From: Vandiemenella viatica
Taxonomy: Eukaryota > Arthropoda > Insecta > Orthoptera > Morabidae
Assembly (NCBI GenBank): GCA_031002005.1
Contig: JARYHS010013631.1
Location: forward strand, 62,245,832-62,309,831
Reading direction: 5' to 3'
Length of the DNA: 64,000 nt
In this document: piece by piece, positions 54,460 through 64,000 of the stretch
How positions within the stretch are numbered: the first letter of the stretch is position 1
Layout of the letters: every line of letters begins with the position of its first letter
Notes under the pieces: model-generated
Database searches by the model: none
What the model was told of the DNA's origin: nothing
The model's input: the letters and a program-made list of their open reading frames with translations, nothing else
Program-made: the position numbers and the translations under genes

Positions 54460-56075
54460 TGTTAAAAAATTGAGAGAATGGGAAGATGTTGAGGGAATTA
54501 TAGATAAGGATGGAGAAGTAGTTACCGGGGATTTGAAAATGGCAGAGATTTTAAGTAACTGGCTTAGCGAGCCCATTAGGGACAATTATTCAGAAATGTG
54601 AGCATGTAAATTGGAGAACAAGATTATCAACACAATTGAAATTCATAATGGATACAATGAAGGAACTAAGAAAGTTGGGGGGGGGGGGGGAACAAAGGGG
54701 CTGGTGTAGATGATATTACTTAAAAGATAGCCTGATGAGACATTGTACCTTATCTTGAAATAATATTTAAATTTGGTACTTGCTGCTTACCAGATGAATG
54801 GAAAAAGTGCAATAGTAATACCGGTACGTAAAGGAGTGGTGAGAGTGAAAATTATAGGCAAATCAGTTTGACATCAGTGGGTAGGTAAATTAATGCAACC
54901 ACATCAAAAATTTACACAAGGAACATAAATGGTTTTCAAGTAATCAACATGGTTTTAGACAAGGATATACTTGTGAATCTCAGTTAGCAGGCTATATGCA
55001 AGATATTTCAGATGAAATTGACAGGATAGGCCAAATTGTATAGCACTAGATCTTTCAAAGGCTTTTGGCAGAGTGAACCATAATGGTGGAAAAAAGGTAA
55101 AAACCATTGTAGTGGATGAAAAAATAATCTCTTGTGCAGATGAATTTTTAAAAGGTAGTAAGCAAAAAGTCAGGGTAGGAAATGCTGTATCAAAAGAAGT
55201 AGAAGTAAAAATAGGAGTGCCACAGAATAGTGCATTGGGACCACTACTATTTGTTGTTCTATTGAATGATTGTGTTGATGGTTGTTTGCAGATGACATAA
55301 TGCTATAAAACGGAATCAAAACCATAAATGGAGGGTGATATGTGTAGGATATCTAGCTGGAAAGATCAAAAATGGTATGAAGATAAATGCAAATAAGAAT
55401 CAGCTTATTAGGTACACAAACAAAAAAACTAAAGGCTGATAAGCTGGGGAATGAATTGCTTGTTGAAGACTTGATATGCAAATACCTTGGCATAAAATTT
55501 TTATCGATAAACTCTGAAGACACATTGGAGAGGTAACAGGAAAAGGTTTCAAAATCCTTCACTTGTTGGAGAGAGTGATCAGGGGATGTACCAGACAAGG
55601 GATTTGGGTTACAAAACCATTGCTTGAATATGGTGGTGTAATATGGGTCCCACATTTTGGGTATCAAATACACGAGTTGCAAAGAAGAGTTGCTATATTT
55701 GTCTCTGGAAATTATCACAGAATACAATCAGTAACTAGTATGATAAAGGAGCTGAAATCGGATTAATTGGAAGACAGGAGGAGGGTGAAGAATTATGAAA
55801 GAGGCATATTGCTATGAGGCGTGAAAAGATATTGGTGTAAGAATTATTAGTCCTTGGAAGGTAAAATATGACTATGACTACAAGTCGGCACTCGATTTTT
55901 CAGGCTCAGGGATTGGATTAAGTTACTAAATAAATGATAAATTAACAAAACTGCTAAAAGAATTTAAAGTTGAAATTTGTGTAGTGCAAAAGAAGGCGAT
56001 TACTGAAAGAGAAAGAATTGTTACGTTATAAAATTTGCACCGGAGCCTACGAGTCATCACAATTAAATTAAAACT
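54460..56075 (+). pseudogene. LINE 3' part with reverse transcriptase relics (interrupted)
   Basis: This continues the LINE at 49590-50721. Recognisable pieces are LREWEDVEGIIDKDGEVVTG at the start of the RT linker, SSNQHGFRQGYTCESQL near 54940 (RT finger region), a motif B relic GVPQNSALGPLLFVVLLND (55230-55270), and a C-terminal RRVAIFVSGNYHRIQSVTSM near 55690. Stops and frameshifts are frequent. The 3' end is estimated from similarity to the copy at 59103-59540, which ends with the same CAATTTAATTAA-type tail. It is most like CR1/L2/Jockey-group LINEs. Confidence 0.7.
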
Positions 56076-57034
56076 AAATATTTTAGAAAACTGAAAACAT
56101 AAAAGAAATCTCGAAGTAAAAAAATAATATAAGAGAATGCAAAGGGTGGTGTGTTTATTGGTAGTGTAGCGTGATCTTTGGTGATCATACGAAACTCACA
56201 TTACCATCATAACATTTGTTACAGTGGCAATAACAAGATACTGTAAGCTGAAACACTATTGGAATTTCACTAATGGCTGTTTAACTGAAGTGGCAATCAT
56301 AAAATAGGTAATGTAATTAACGTAGACTGAAATGTTACAGGTGTCACCACTTTCTTTTATTGGAGCACTAAGATCTTCTAACATTCAAGGAGAATCTAAT
56401 CTAAGAGGCTGAATAAGAATGCGGTCTTTTTTTTTTTTTTAAAAAAAGTGAAGTGCTTTGTGGTGTTTTATTTGTAAACTTACCTCTTGTGAGACAGGAA
56501 GGAAGGGTGGAACTACTATGTACACCACAAAAACTAATTACTCAATTTGTATGTGTAATTAATACAATGTCAATATGTAATTTTATATACTAATAATCTG
56601 CAACTAAGGTAATTACTCGAAACATCCAGTTGTTAATGAATATTACATCTATTTGATTGCAGATATATCTTTATCATAGCAATTACAGGCATTAACACAA
56701 AAGATTGTTTTTTAACTTGTTAACAAAATGAACCAATTTCTTATTCCTATCATCCTGCTCCTAACATGATAAATTCACTATAAATGATGTTTCACGCAGA
56801 AAACGTGCAATTAAATACAGCCAAAACGTACTTGCAATGTGGATCAACGTGTCCAGTAACAAGTGAGGGGAAAAAATTAACAATCTGTTAATCAGTATGC
56901 ACCAAACGATGGCGAACTTGTGCACAAGATAAATGGCAGTGGTTGTGGGTTCTATTACTAAAATGAGCACAAGAATTTGAGAATTATCTTGATATTGCAG
57001 TTCTTTTAACAAGAACTATTAATTTTTTAAAAAA
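56076..57034. other. Non-coding stretch
   Basis: AT-rich with short T/A runs at 56428-56447. No gene or bounded repeat was seen. Confidence 0.5.
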
Positions 57035-58068
57035 GTACTAATGCCATTTGGAAGGACAATAAGATCCCAGAGGGTGTAATGTTACCCATATTTAAATAGG
57101 GCAACAGAAAAAAATGTGGTAATTATCATGGAATAACACTTCTTTCCCATAGATTGAAGATCTTGGAGAATGTGATTGAGAAAAGATTACGAAGATATCT
57201 GGAATTCTTAGAGGATGAACAACATGGTTTCAGACCAGGAGGAAGTACTACAGACTTGATCTTTGCAGCAAGAATGCTCATTGAAAAACATCTAGAAATG
57301 GGTAAGGAAATCATCATGGTCTTCCTTGGTATCGAAAAGGCCTATGATAGCATAGCAAGAGCAAAAATTTGGGATCGCCTAGAACGAAGGAAGGTACCGG
57401 AATCCTTAATCAGCAAGATCAAAATGATGTATGAAAACACAAAATCCTATGTGCAAATAGGTAACAGAGAAATCAAGTGGTTTGAGACAAGAAGAGGAGT
57501 ACGACATGGCAGTGCTCTGTCACCCCTAGTCTTCATTGCTGTGGTGGATGACATCTTGAAGAATTTCAAAGAAATGTATGGGAAAGAAACAAAAGCCCTA
57601 GTCTTTGCTGATGATTTAATGATTTGGGGTGAAAGTGCAGAAGAGGTGCAAGAGAAGCTGGAGGCTTGGAACAAGTTGTTTGAGGAGTATGGACTGAATC
57701 TAAGCCAGAGTAAGACAGTGGTCATGGCAACAGGGACCTCTAATGTGAAGATTTACCTAAACAGCAAGCAACTACAAAATGTTGACCAGTTCAAATATCT
57801 TGGTAGTATTCTAAGTAAAGATAACACCAGTAAATGTGAGATTAGAAACAGAAATAATAATGCAGCAGTCTTCTATAACCAGGTGAGAACTCTATTGTGG
57901 GACAGCAAAGTTCTCAGAAAGTGTAAACATACACTATTCAAAACATATTACATCACCATACTGTATTATGCACTGGAAACATGTACCCTGTCCAGAAAAG
58001 ACAACAGTAGACTCTGAAATGAAGTTTTTGCGTACCATGCTTCAGAGAACACGAAAGGACAAAGTAAG
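57035..58068 (+). pseudogene. LINE reverse transcriptase, motif A mutated
   Basis: This 5'-truncated RT is recognisable from IWKDNKIPEG, through GNYHGITLLS and DEQHGFRPGGSTTDLIFAAR, to motif A (MVFLGIEKAYDSI), motif B (GVRHGSALSP) and motif C (FADDLMIWG). From 57154 the frame is open for 287 codons to 58017. There is an earlier in-frame TAG at 57097-57099 and a frameshift near 58010, after which MKFLRTMLQRTRKDKV continues in the next frame. In motif A the catalytic Asp is replaced by Gly (codon 57328-57330), so the enzyme would be dead even if expressed. The family is RTE-like. The sequence is broken at 58068 by a hAT insertion. Confidence 0.88.
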
Positions 58069-58948
58069 TAGAGTTTTAAAAGTAACAAGAAATTCTGTAC
58101 CTGTATATATTCGTTACCAAAGTAATCACTACCCGTTACTTTTGGTACAATCGCGCACTAGCACGAAGCATCCCATCGAGTCACGTCGCGTACGGGTAAC
58201 TTCGTTACTATCTTATCGTTTCGTTACTCGTTGCAATACAAACTAGAATGAAGCATCGCATTCACATCAAATCGTGTCGCATGTGGAAGGTATTCGTTCG
58301 TACTTGGTAAAGTTTAAGTAAATTGTTTATTTAGTAAAATAAGTTTAGGCAAGTTGTTCATTTGGATAAAACTTGAAGTAAGTAGCACATGGATCTTACA
58401 GAAAACCTAGGAATGTATGCTTGATTTGATGTAATGAATATTATATACGAAAGAATAAGCTAATTTTGAAACAAACACCTCTTTGCATACAAAGAAAAAG
58501 ACCTAACCTTTCAACTGACTGACATATCTAGTGACAATAACTAATGATGGTTATTTTTTAAAGTAGCCGACTCAAAACCCTGCATAAAAGCCTGATATGA
58601 TAATGGGACAAATATTATAATCTGATCAAAGTATTTAGTTTTTAAATAGGAGGTTTCACCACTGTCTTCCTTTACCGTTTTCATTTATTTTCGTAAATTC
58701 TCAGTCTTTTTGTGATAGATTTGTTAAAATAAATGTTGACATATCATCAAATCGGGCCTGCAAGCAGAGTACTACTGTCGCCCACTTTAATTGTTTCATT
58801 TTAAAAACATCAATATTCAAAACATTTAAATCAATAACAAAGGAACAGGACAAACATGCGATTAGATTCACATTTATTTTTGCGTCACGGTCACAACAAA
58901 CATTTAACATTAAAGCCAGTACCGCATTGATCACATGGATCCTGCGTT

Positions 58949-59015
58949 AATAATACAATAACTATAATAATACAATAACTATAATAATACAATAACTATA
59001 ATAATACAATAACTA
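58949..59015 (+). repeat. 17-bp tandem repeat, four copies
   Basis: The unit AATAATACAATAACTAT is repeated four times without change except at the last base. Confidence 0.9.
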
Positions 59016-59078
59016 ACACCAGACAAAAGGAATAAAGTCATTGTACCTTCTTGCCTGTTTATGGAATTCTGGAGCTGT

Positions 59079-59540
59079 AAAAAAAAAAAAAAAAAAAAAA
59101 AAGCTGCTAGATATGTTTCTGGAAATTATCACTGAACACAATCAGTAACAGATATAAAAGAGCTGGAATGGGATTCATTGGGAGACAAGAGGAGGGAGAA
59201 GAGGGTCATGGCAGTGTACAAGGCGTATATTGATAAGGCACTGAATGATATATTGGTGTAAGAGTTAAAAGTAAGGCTTTGAAGGGAAAAGATGACCTTG
59301 ACCACAAGCCGACACTCGATTTTAGGCACAAGGGTGTAGGAAGATTCTCTATTTCAGGTAAGGGTGTCAGGTATTGAAATAAGTTATGAAGAGAAATTAT
59401 GAATAATTTACCAAAAACGTTGAATTCAGTTAAAATTTGTAGAGGGCAAATGTAATTGGATGCAGGAAGGGAGGAAGATGAGTGTGTAGGGAAATAGCCA
59501 CCAGAGCGTGCACTCTATTGCAATTTAATTAACTATTATT
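59079..59540 (+). pseudogene. LINE 3' fragment within the hAT element
   Basis: After a 24-bp A run, the sequence encodes AARYVSGNYH-like residues and DIKELEWDSLGDKRREKR-like residues in shifting frames, closely related to 55690-55860. It is the C-terminal tail and 3' end of the LINE family that also occurs at 49590-56075. It is 5'-truncated, as is usual for LINE copies. The A run at its 5' side is unusual and may belong to an older insertion. Confidence 0.6.
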
Positions 59541-59686
59541 AGAACAAAACAAGTGCATAGATGTATATCACAACTATTAGACAACTTTTACTAACGAAAT
59601 GAATTTGTGATAAACAATTCGGTACGTCGAGTCGGGCGACGAACCAATTACTAAGTAACGAATACATCATTACTTTTACAGCTCTA

Positions 59687-59944
59687 AAAGTGAGAAATGA
59701 AATCAATCGTGCAGAGGCCGGTATAAACATCAGTGTGGTAAAATCCTTACAGCGTTCCGAGGTGGTATGGATAAGTCCAAAGGACAGTGGAAGAAGTGAA
59801 GAGCAAAGGCCTACTTTAATATGAACATCCAAGGTAAAAAGACGTGTGGGAAGGCCCAAAAAGAAATGGATAGACCAAATCAAGATGGATATAGAAGACT
59901 TAGGACTTGTTTTTAAGACTGTTCATGAACAACAACTGTTCATG
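59687..59944 (+). pseudogene. RTE-like LINE ORF, post-RT region
   Basis: This continues the LINE of 57035-58068. RNEINRAEAGINISVVKSLQ is followed by a decayed stretch with stops and then KRRVGRPKKKWIDQIKMDIE, the conserved GRP-K-W-D-(V/I)K motif of this LINE group. It breaks at 59944, where a solo LTR is inserted. Confidence 0.82.
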
Positions 59945-60296
59945 TGTAACGCTTTCACGTCTCTTGCCGTCGATTTGATTGTAATTATAATTATGAATAA
60001 CTCAATTCTTTAGATCCAAAATATATCGTTTATTTTATATCTTCGGATCTACTACGAATTACAATGGAATTGATTATTCTCAGAAGATGCAGGTTCGTTT
60101 TTTTGGCAATGTTTTTCTCGAGCATAGCATTCAATCTACGAGTCTACTCTGATAACTATCATCTCAAGTCCTAATGTCCATAGCAACTTACAACACATTT
60201 CTTTTTCTTTCTAAGAGTATATATATTATTAATTTCTATCTACTCTCAGAAATCAAAAATTTAATTTTCTTGTAAAAATATTTCTGTTCTGTCACA
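59945..60296. mobile_element. Solo LTR, 352 bp
   Basis: The insert begins TGTAACGCTTTCACG and ends TTCTGTCACA, so it has the TG...CA termini of an LTR, and CATG is duplicated on either side (59941-59944 and 60297-60300). Without it the LINE sequence runs on. No gag or pol is present, so it is a solo LTR left by recombination between two LTRs. Family is unknown; a 4-bp TSD would suit Ty3/gypsy- or BEL-like elements. TATA-like TATATATATTA lies near 60220. Confidence 0.75.
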
Positions 60297-60368
60297 CATG
60301 GACAAGAAGAAGTGTAGAGAGCTCGTGACGAGCACCCTGGAGATTGGATCTGGAGAATGATGATGATT
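60297..60368 (+). pseudogene. RTE-like LINE 3' end with ATG-repeat tail
   Basis: The end of the ORF reads DKKKCRELVTSTLEIGSGE and a stop, the usual C-terminus of this LINE group, followed at once by the short tandem tail GATGATGATT. This sets the 3' end of the element that starts near 57035. Confidence 0.82.
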
Positions 60369-63300
60369 TCTATAAGAATCTATATATTAATACACTAAGC
60401 AAAAACTTATGTTACATTTTTAAGAATATTTCGTGCACGGAGAAGTGAAGGAAGCTAAAATCTATATATAATACGCGTTACAAATACATTAAATTAAGTA
60501 AAATAAAACGCTCGCTCGCCTACATAGTTCGCTCAGATGGCTGGTAGATGGCGCAGCTAGCGGCCTTACTTTGTCTTCTTTGGTGAAACAAAATAGTCGA
60601 AATTAATCTCTGAACTTATATAGAAGCAAGAAGCAACATTTCAAGGGCTGGTAGATAGCGCAGCTAGCGACCAGAATATTGGGCAAACGGAGGAAGGAAC
60701 TTAAAGAAATACAGAAAACTAAAATTATATATAATATATTTTACAAACCTTGGAATCGATATAAGCAGTCGGAGATAATCGATTGCTTCAGTTGTAAACA
60801 AATGCGCAGTTTGTCTCTGGTTTGAGACATGGGCTGCGCAGAACGAATTTCCCATAAACTTTTTACTCTTGGTCCAGGCCGAATTTCAACCTAACCATTA
60901 TCACTATGACAAAACAAACCTATTTAGGTTGATATGATCCCTGTACCGATAATTTTTGTGTCATTTTTACAGTGCTGCTAACATTTCGCGGTTGCGGAGC
61001 ATCCCATATTTCGGCATTTTTAATTTTATTCGTGACGAATTTCTGGAAAAGGAGAGTGCTAAACGTGAAGAGGACACTATAAGGAAACAGTTAATCCAAA
61101 TTTCAACAGGTCAGTAACAGTTTTTCACTGGTGGAGAATGTCCCACCCCACCCAAAATTTAATAAGCATAGTTAACACAAGTTACAAAAAGATTATTAAA
61201 ATAAAAAATTAATTTGCAAACGTGTGTGTGTGCGCGCGCGTGAAATAGGATCGGAGCCAACGTTCTTACGTGAATTCCTCGCATTGAAACACTCTGTGGT
61301 CTTTGGTAAAACGAAAGACTCGGTTAAAGTAGAGATTAATGTTTGAAGTTATGAACAGAATACTTTGAAAATAAATGTAGCGAATCTGCCAGATACTATA
61401 TGGTTATTTGATTATTTAAAATGTTAAACTTTGGTTAAGTGTCTTGATTTTTTAATTTCAGTAATTTCATTAGAGAGAGAAAGACAAAAAATAAGGAATA
61501 CTTATTTGCGTGAAATTCAAAATGATAATAGACCAAATTTAAATAGCGAACTCACAAAATGACGAAATTATTTTGATAGATACATTTAAATGCACATTTT
61601 TTATAAATGCTAAAGCAGTGTTCCGGCCTAAATGAACCATCAATAAATACATTTCATCATTTGCTATGGTTAATTTAGAAGCTAAAATTTAGAATACAGT
61701 CACGCGTGGAGTGTATCGTTTTAATTTTATAGGTAATGCACAGAATTACTAGACTATTACTCTTTCATGAAAGAAACTAAACAACTTAATGAATTGCAAT
61801 CGAATTTCGATCACTGGACGATCACTAATTCTGGTTAATACCAAAGTCTACAAAGAGTAGAAGGGGCAACAGGAATTATGCCATGGCCTTAGGTAAACAT
61901 CAAATCCATACTCACTCTGATGTGAATGCACTGCACCACGAAGCTATTCAAAAAGTAAGTATCATTTGAAATGTGGGAGGACCCACTGTAGTGTAAATAT
62001 TCTACTTTATATGAAAAATGTGAGTAGAGTAAAAGAGTCATTAAAAGATTGTCTAAAGCCTGAAAAAAGATATGGAAAATATTGAAGATCGAACTATCAA
62101 GACAAAAAGTTTTATAATTACTATATCATTTTGGAGATCTTACCACTGATCTCGCTTATATGGCAGCATTATCAGATTAGTGAAACAAATAAAAATAAAC
62201 CAATGTAAATGGTATGTTAGATTATACGCGAATTGTGTATAAACGACAAATTCTGTATGACTAACCACTGAAATCTACATGCACCTATCATATGGACACA
62301 CGCGCAAAAAAAAAACACATTTTCAACAGGGTGGAATAAATGCATACCTCTCAAAATATATTTCACATGGCACTTCCAGAACATTTCTGAAACAATATAC
62401 CAACCAATAAAAGCTGCATATTGAGACATAGCTTCATCTAAATTACTTCTGCCTAAATACAATTTTTTGTAATACCAATATGGTATAGGCATAAAAATTA
62501 TGTCAGTTCTATCATTACTGTGGTGCCACAATCTGACGAATTCTTGTAGATCTCGACGAAACAAATAGAAAATAAAAATATTATTATTATTTTGATATCA
62601 TGCTTGATTTTCGATATGGCATGTTTAAAATCGGTTATGGGTATAGTTCCATGTGCTTTTGGTGACATTTCTTCTGGTTCAGGAAGTATTTCAACCTAAC
62701 AACAACCACCAAGAAGAAAATAAAACACCTATAGCGCATTTCCACCATGTAGATATAGTGGTTTTTTTTCTGGTACAGAGCGGATCTTATCCTTACCTCT
62801 TAACTTTTTAGATACATTATCTCGAGAACTAAGTTAGATATAAAAAAAAAAAAAATTATTCTTTATTTTCGATTTTTCTTGTTGAGTTACATACAAATTA
62901 ATCATTAAATTTGACTATGGCAATATTTTTCTTCTGCTCCAGGCAGTATTTCAACCTAACCACATCAATTATGAGACACTATCTCGAGAACTAAGCGAGA
63001 TATCAAAATTTTTTATTCTTTACTTTCTATTTGTCTCGTCAAGCTACATAAGAATCCATCATCAAATAGCGGCACCACAATTATCGTAGAATCCCCCAAA
63101 ATTTTAACCAGGCTAGAGTAAATAGCGGGTTTCCTTTGTTTATTCTTTGTTGAATTTTAGCATTGTTTCCTGCTCCATTGTAATTGTGGTGCCCTGATGT
63201 GAATTACAAGTTTAGCAGTCAGGGGCAGACCAAGTGATTTGCTCAGGTAGTGATAATGATATTTTTCAACAGTTTACTGATCTTCAGTATTGAAGTAAAA

Positions 63301-64000
63301 GATGCCCGGGGGGGGGGGGGGGGGGGAGGGACTCTTGAGATGAATAAGAATCTCCCAACATAGAAATTTGCAATGTGTGAAAGTCTCATTACCTGCTTGT
63401 ACTGCTGGATTGAAGAAATGATTTTGAAAATAATCAATGATAATTGCTTTAAAATTGCCCAAATGGTAAACACTGAAACAGAAACAATATTGCCTCCTCA
63501 CATCGACAAAGCTTCTAGGGCAACATTTCTAAACCTTTTCAACCAGAGGACCAGTAAATTGTCAAAAATAATGCTTCGAACCACTTCAATTTACATGGGC
63601 CTAATTTTATTATTTATGTTATTAGTAGCCCTAATGCACGTAAAAATTTCTCTCTAAATGCTTAACTAAATAGAATTGTTATAAAATAAAGCTCATTGTA
63701 ATTTATCGTCCCTTGTGTTGTAGGAAAAAGCTTAAGTTGTCAACTTCGTCTAGGTTGCATTTCAGCTAACCACAATCTCTGCAAATATTGTCGTTAGAAA
63801 AGCAAAGCTTCAATCACACGCAAATCAATACATTCCTTGTTTCGCATGCTAGTGTCACTATGCATCATGATATAAACTTAATACCAAATCTTCACAGGTT
63901 CTTGCACCTTTTTTTCTTATTATCTGTGAGGAAGACGAATATTTTAACAGCTGAGACAGCTTACAACGGCTGCAATAATGACCCAGGTGAAAACAAAGGA
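60369..64000. other. Non-coding stretch with local duplications
   Basis: No gene was identified. A tandem duplication at 60532-60680 contains GCTGGTAGATGGCGCAGCTA twice, about 115 bp apart. Another at about 62812-63080 repeats ATCTCGAGAACTAAG with a 164-bp period. The motif ATTTCAACCTAACCA or a variant recurs at 60880, 62690, 62951 and 63764. A minus-strand 115-codon frame (62217-62564), rich in Trp, Tyr and Phe and including FVRLWHHSNDRTDIIFMPIP, could derive from an unknown mobile element. A G run at 63310-63326 is present. Confidence 0.5.

Larger units (their letters stand above)
58069..59686. mobile_element. hAT-type element inserted in the LINE
   Basis: An 8-bp TSD with one mismatch (AAAGTAAG at 58061-58068, AAAGTGAG at 59687-59694) flanks TIRs TAGAGTTTTAAAAGTAAC and, from the right inward, TAGAGCTGTAAAAGTAAT. 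GTAAC-rich TIRs and 8-bp TSDs indicate hAT. Removing the insert joins the LINE frame cleanly: TRKDKV continues with RNEINRAEAGINISVVKSLQ. The element contains GTTAC/GTAAC palindromic repeats near its left end, a 17-bp tandem repeat at 58949-59015 and a fragment of another LINE. No hAT transposase is present. Confidence 0.85.

Noticed and set aside
62217..62564. A protein-coding gene on the minus strand
   Set aside because: The aromatic-rich 115-codon frame has no recognisable domain, no splice context and repeats nearby; it is kept only as a note.

Overview
This window looks like nuclear DNA from an insect or a close arthropod relative. It is AT-rich and intron- and transposon-dominated, with no operons or bacterial-type genes. 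The only host gene I can support is O-GlcNAc transferase (OGT; super sex combs in flies). It lies on the minus strand as two internal coding exons, 42663-42731 and 38770-38966, with clean splice sites. They encode consecutive TPR repeats and differ from vertebrate and fly OGT at only a few residues. I found no other OGT exon, so the flanking introns would be at least 21 kb upstream and 38 kb downstream, which suggests a large genome. The source order cannot be fixed from this sequence.

Almost everything else is mobile DNA, and much of it can be delimited by terminal repeats and target-site duplications (TSDs). From left to right: a tRNA-type SINE with a 9-bp TSD (290-541); a Harbinger-like MITE (6478-6875); a hAT MITE (7798-8169); a Helitron-like element on the minus strand (8621-10135) carrying a TTAA-flanked MITE; a second SINE copy (12511-12786); a cluster of a second SINE family, part of it arranged as an inverted repeat (14838-19400, also 25229-26590); a second Helitron-like copy (21292-22672); a second Harbinger-like MITE and a hAT-type transposase N-terminus (22969-23484); LINE debris (29085-29310 and 32760-33560); and a minus-strand Helitron-like element of another family built from ~180-bp monomers in 360-bp dimers (29403-31622).

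After the OGT exons come a 237-bp hAT MITE just upstream of one exon (42797-43033), an internally deleted mariner/DUF4817-type transposase (43990-44500), and two Helitron-like elements in head-to-tail contact (45408-48812). The larger of these is split by a deleted Tc1-type transposon with perfect 36-bp TIRs. A LINE (about 49590-56075) is split by a 3.7-kb third copy of the first Helitron-like family, which is itself split by a deleted piggyBac element. A second LINE (about 57035-60368) has lost its RT motif A aspartate and is split by a hAT element and by a 352-bp solo LTR.

The most notable pattern is the two Helitron-like families whose bodies are short tandem arrays (about 150-170 bp units and 180/360 bp units) with different unit numbers in each copy. 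These arrays have repeatedly trapped cut-and-paste transposons. The nesting gives a relative insertion order that can be read directly from the sequence. All class names are inferred from termini, TSDs and motifs seen by eye; no database search was possible.
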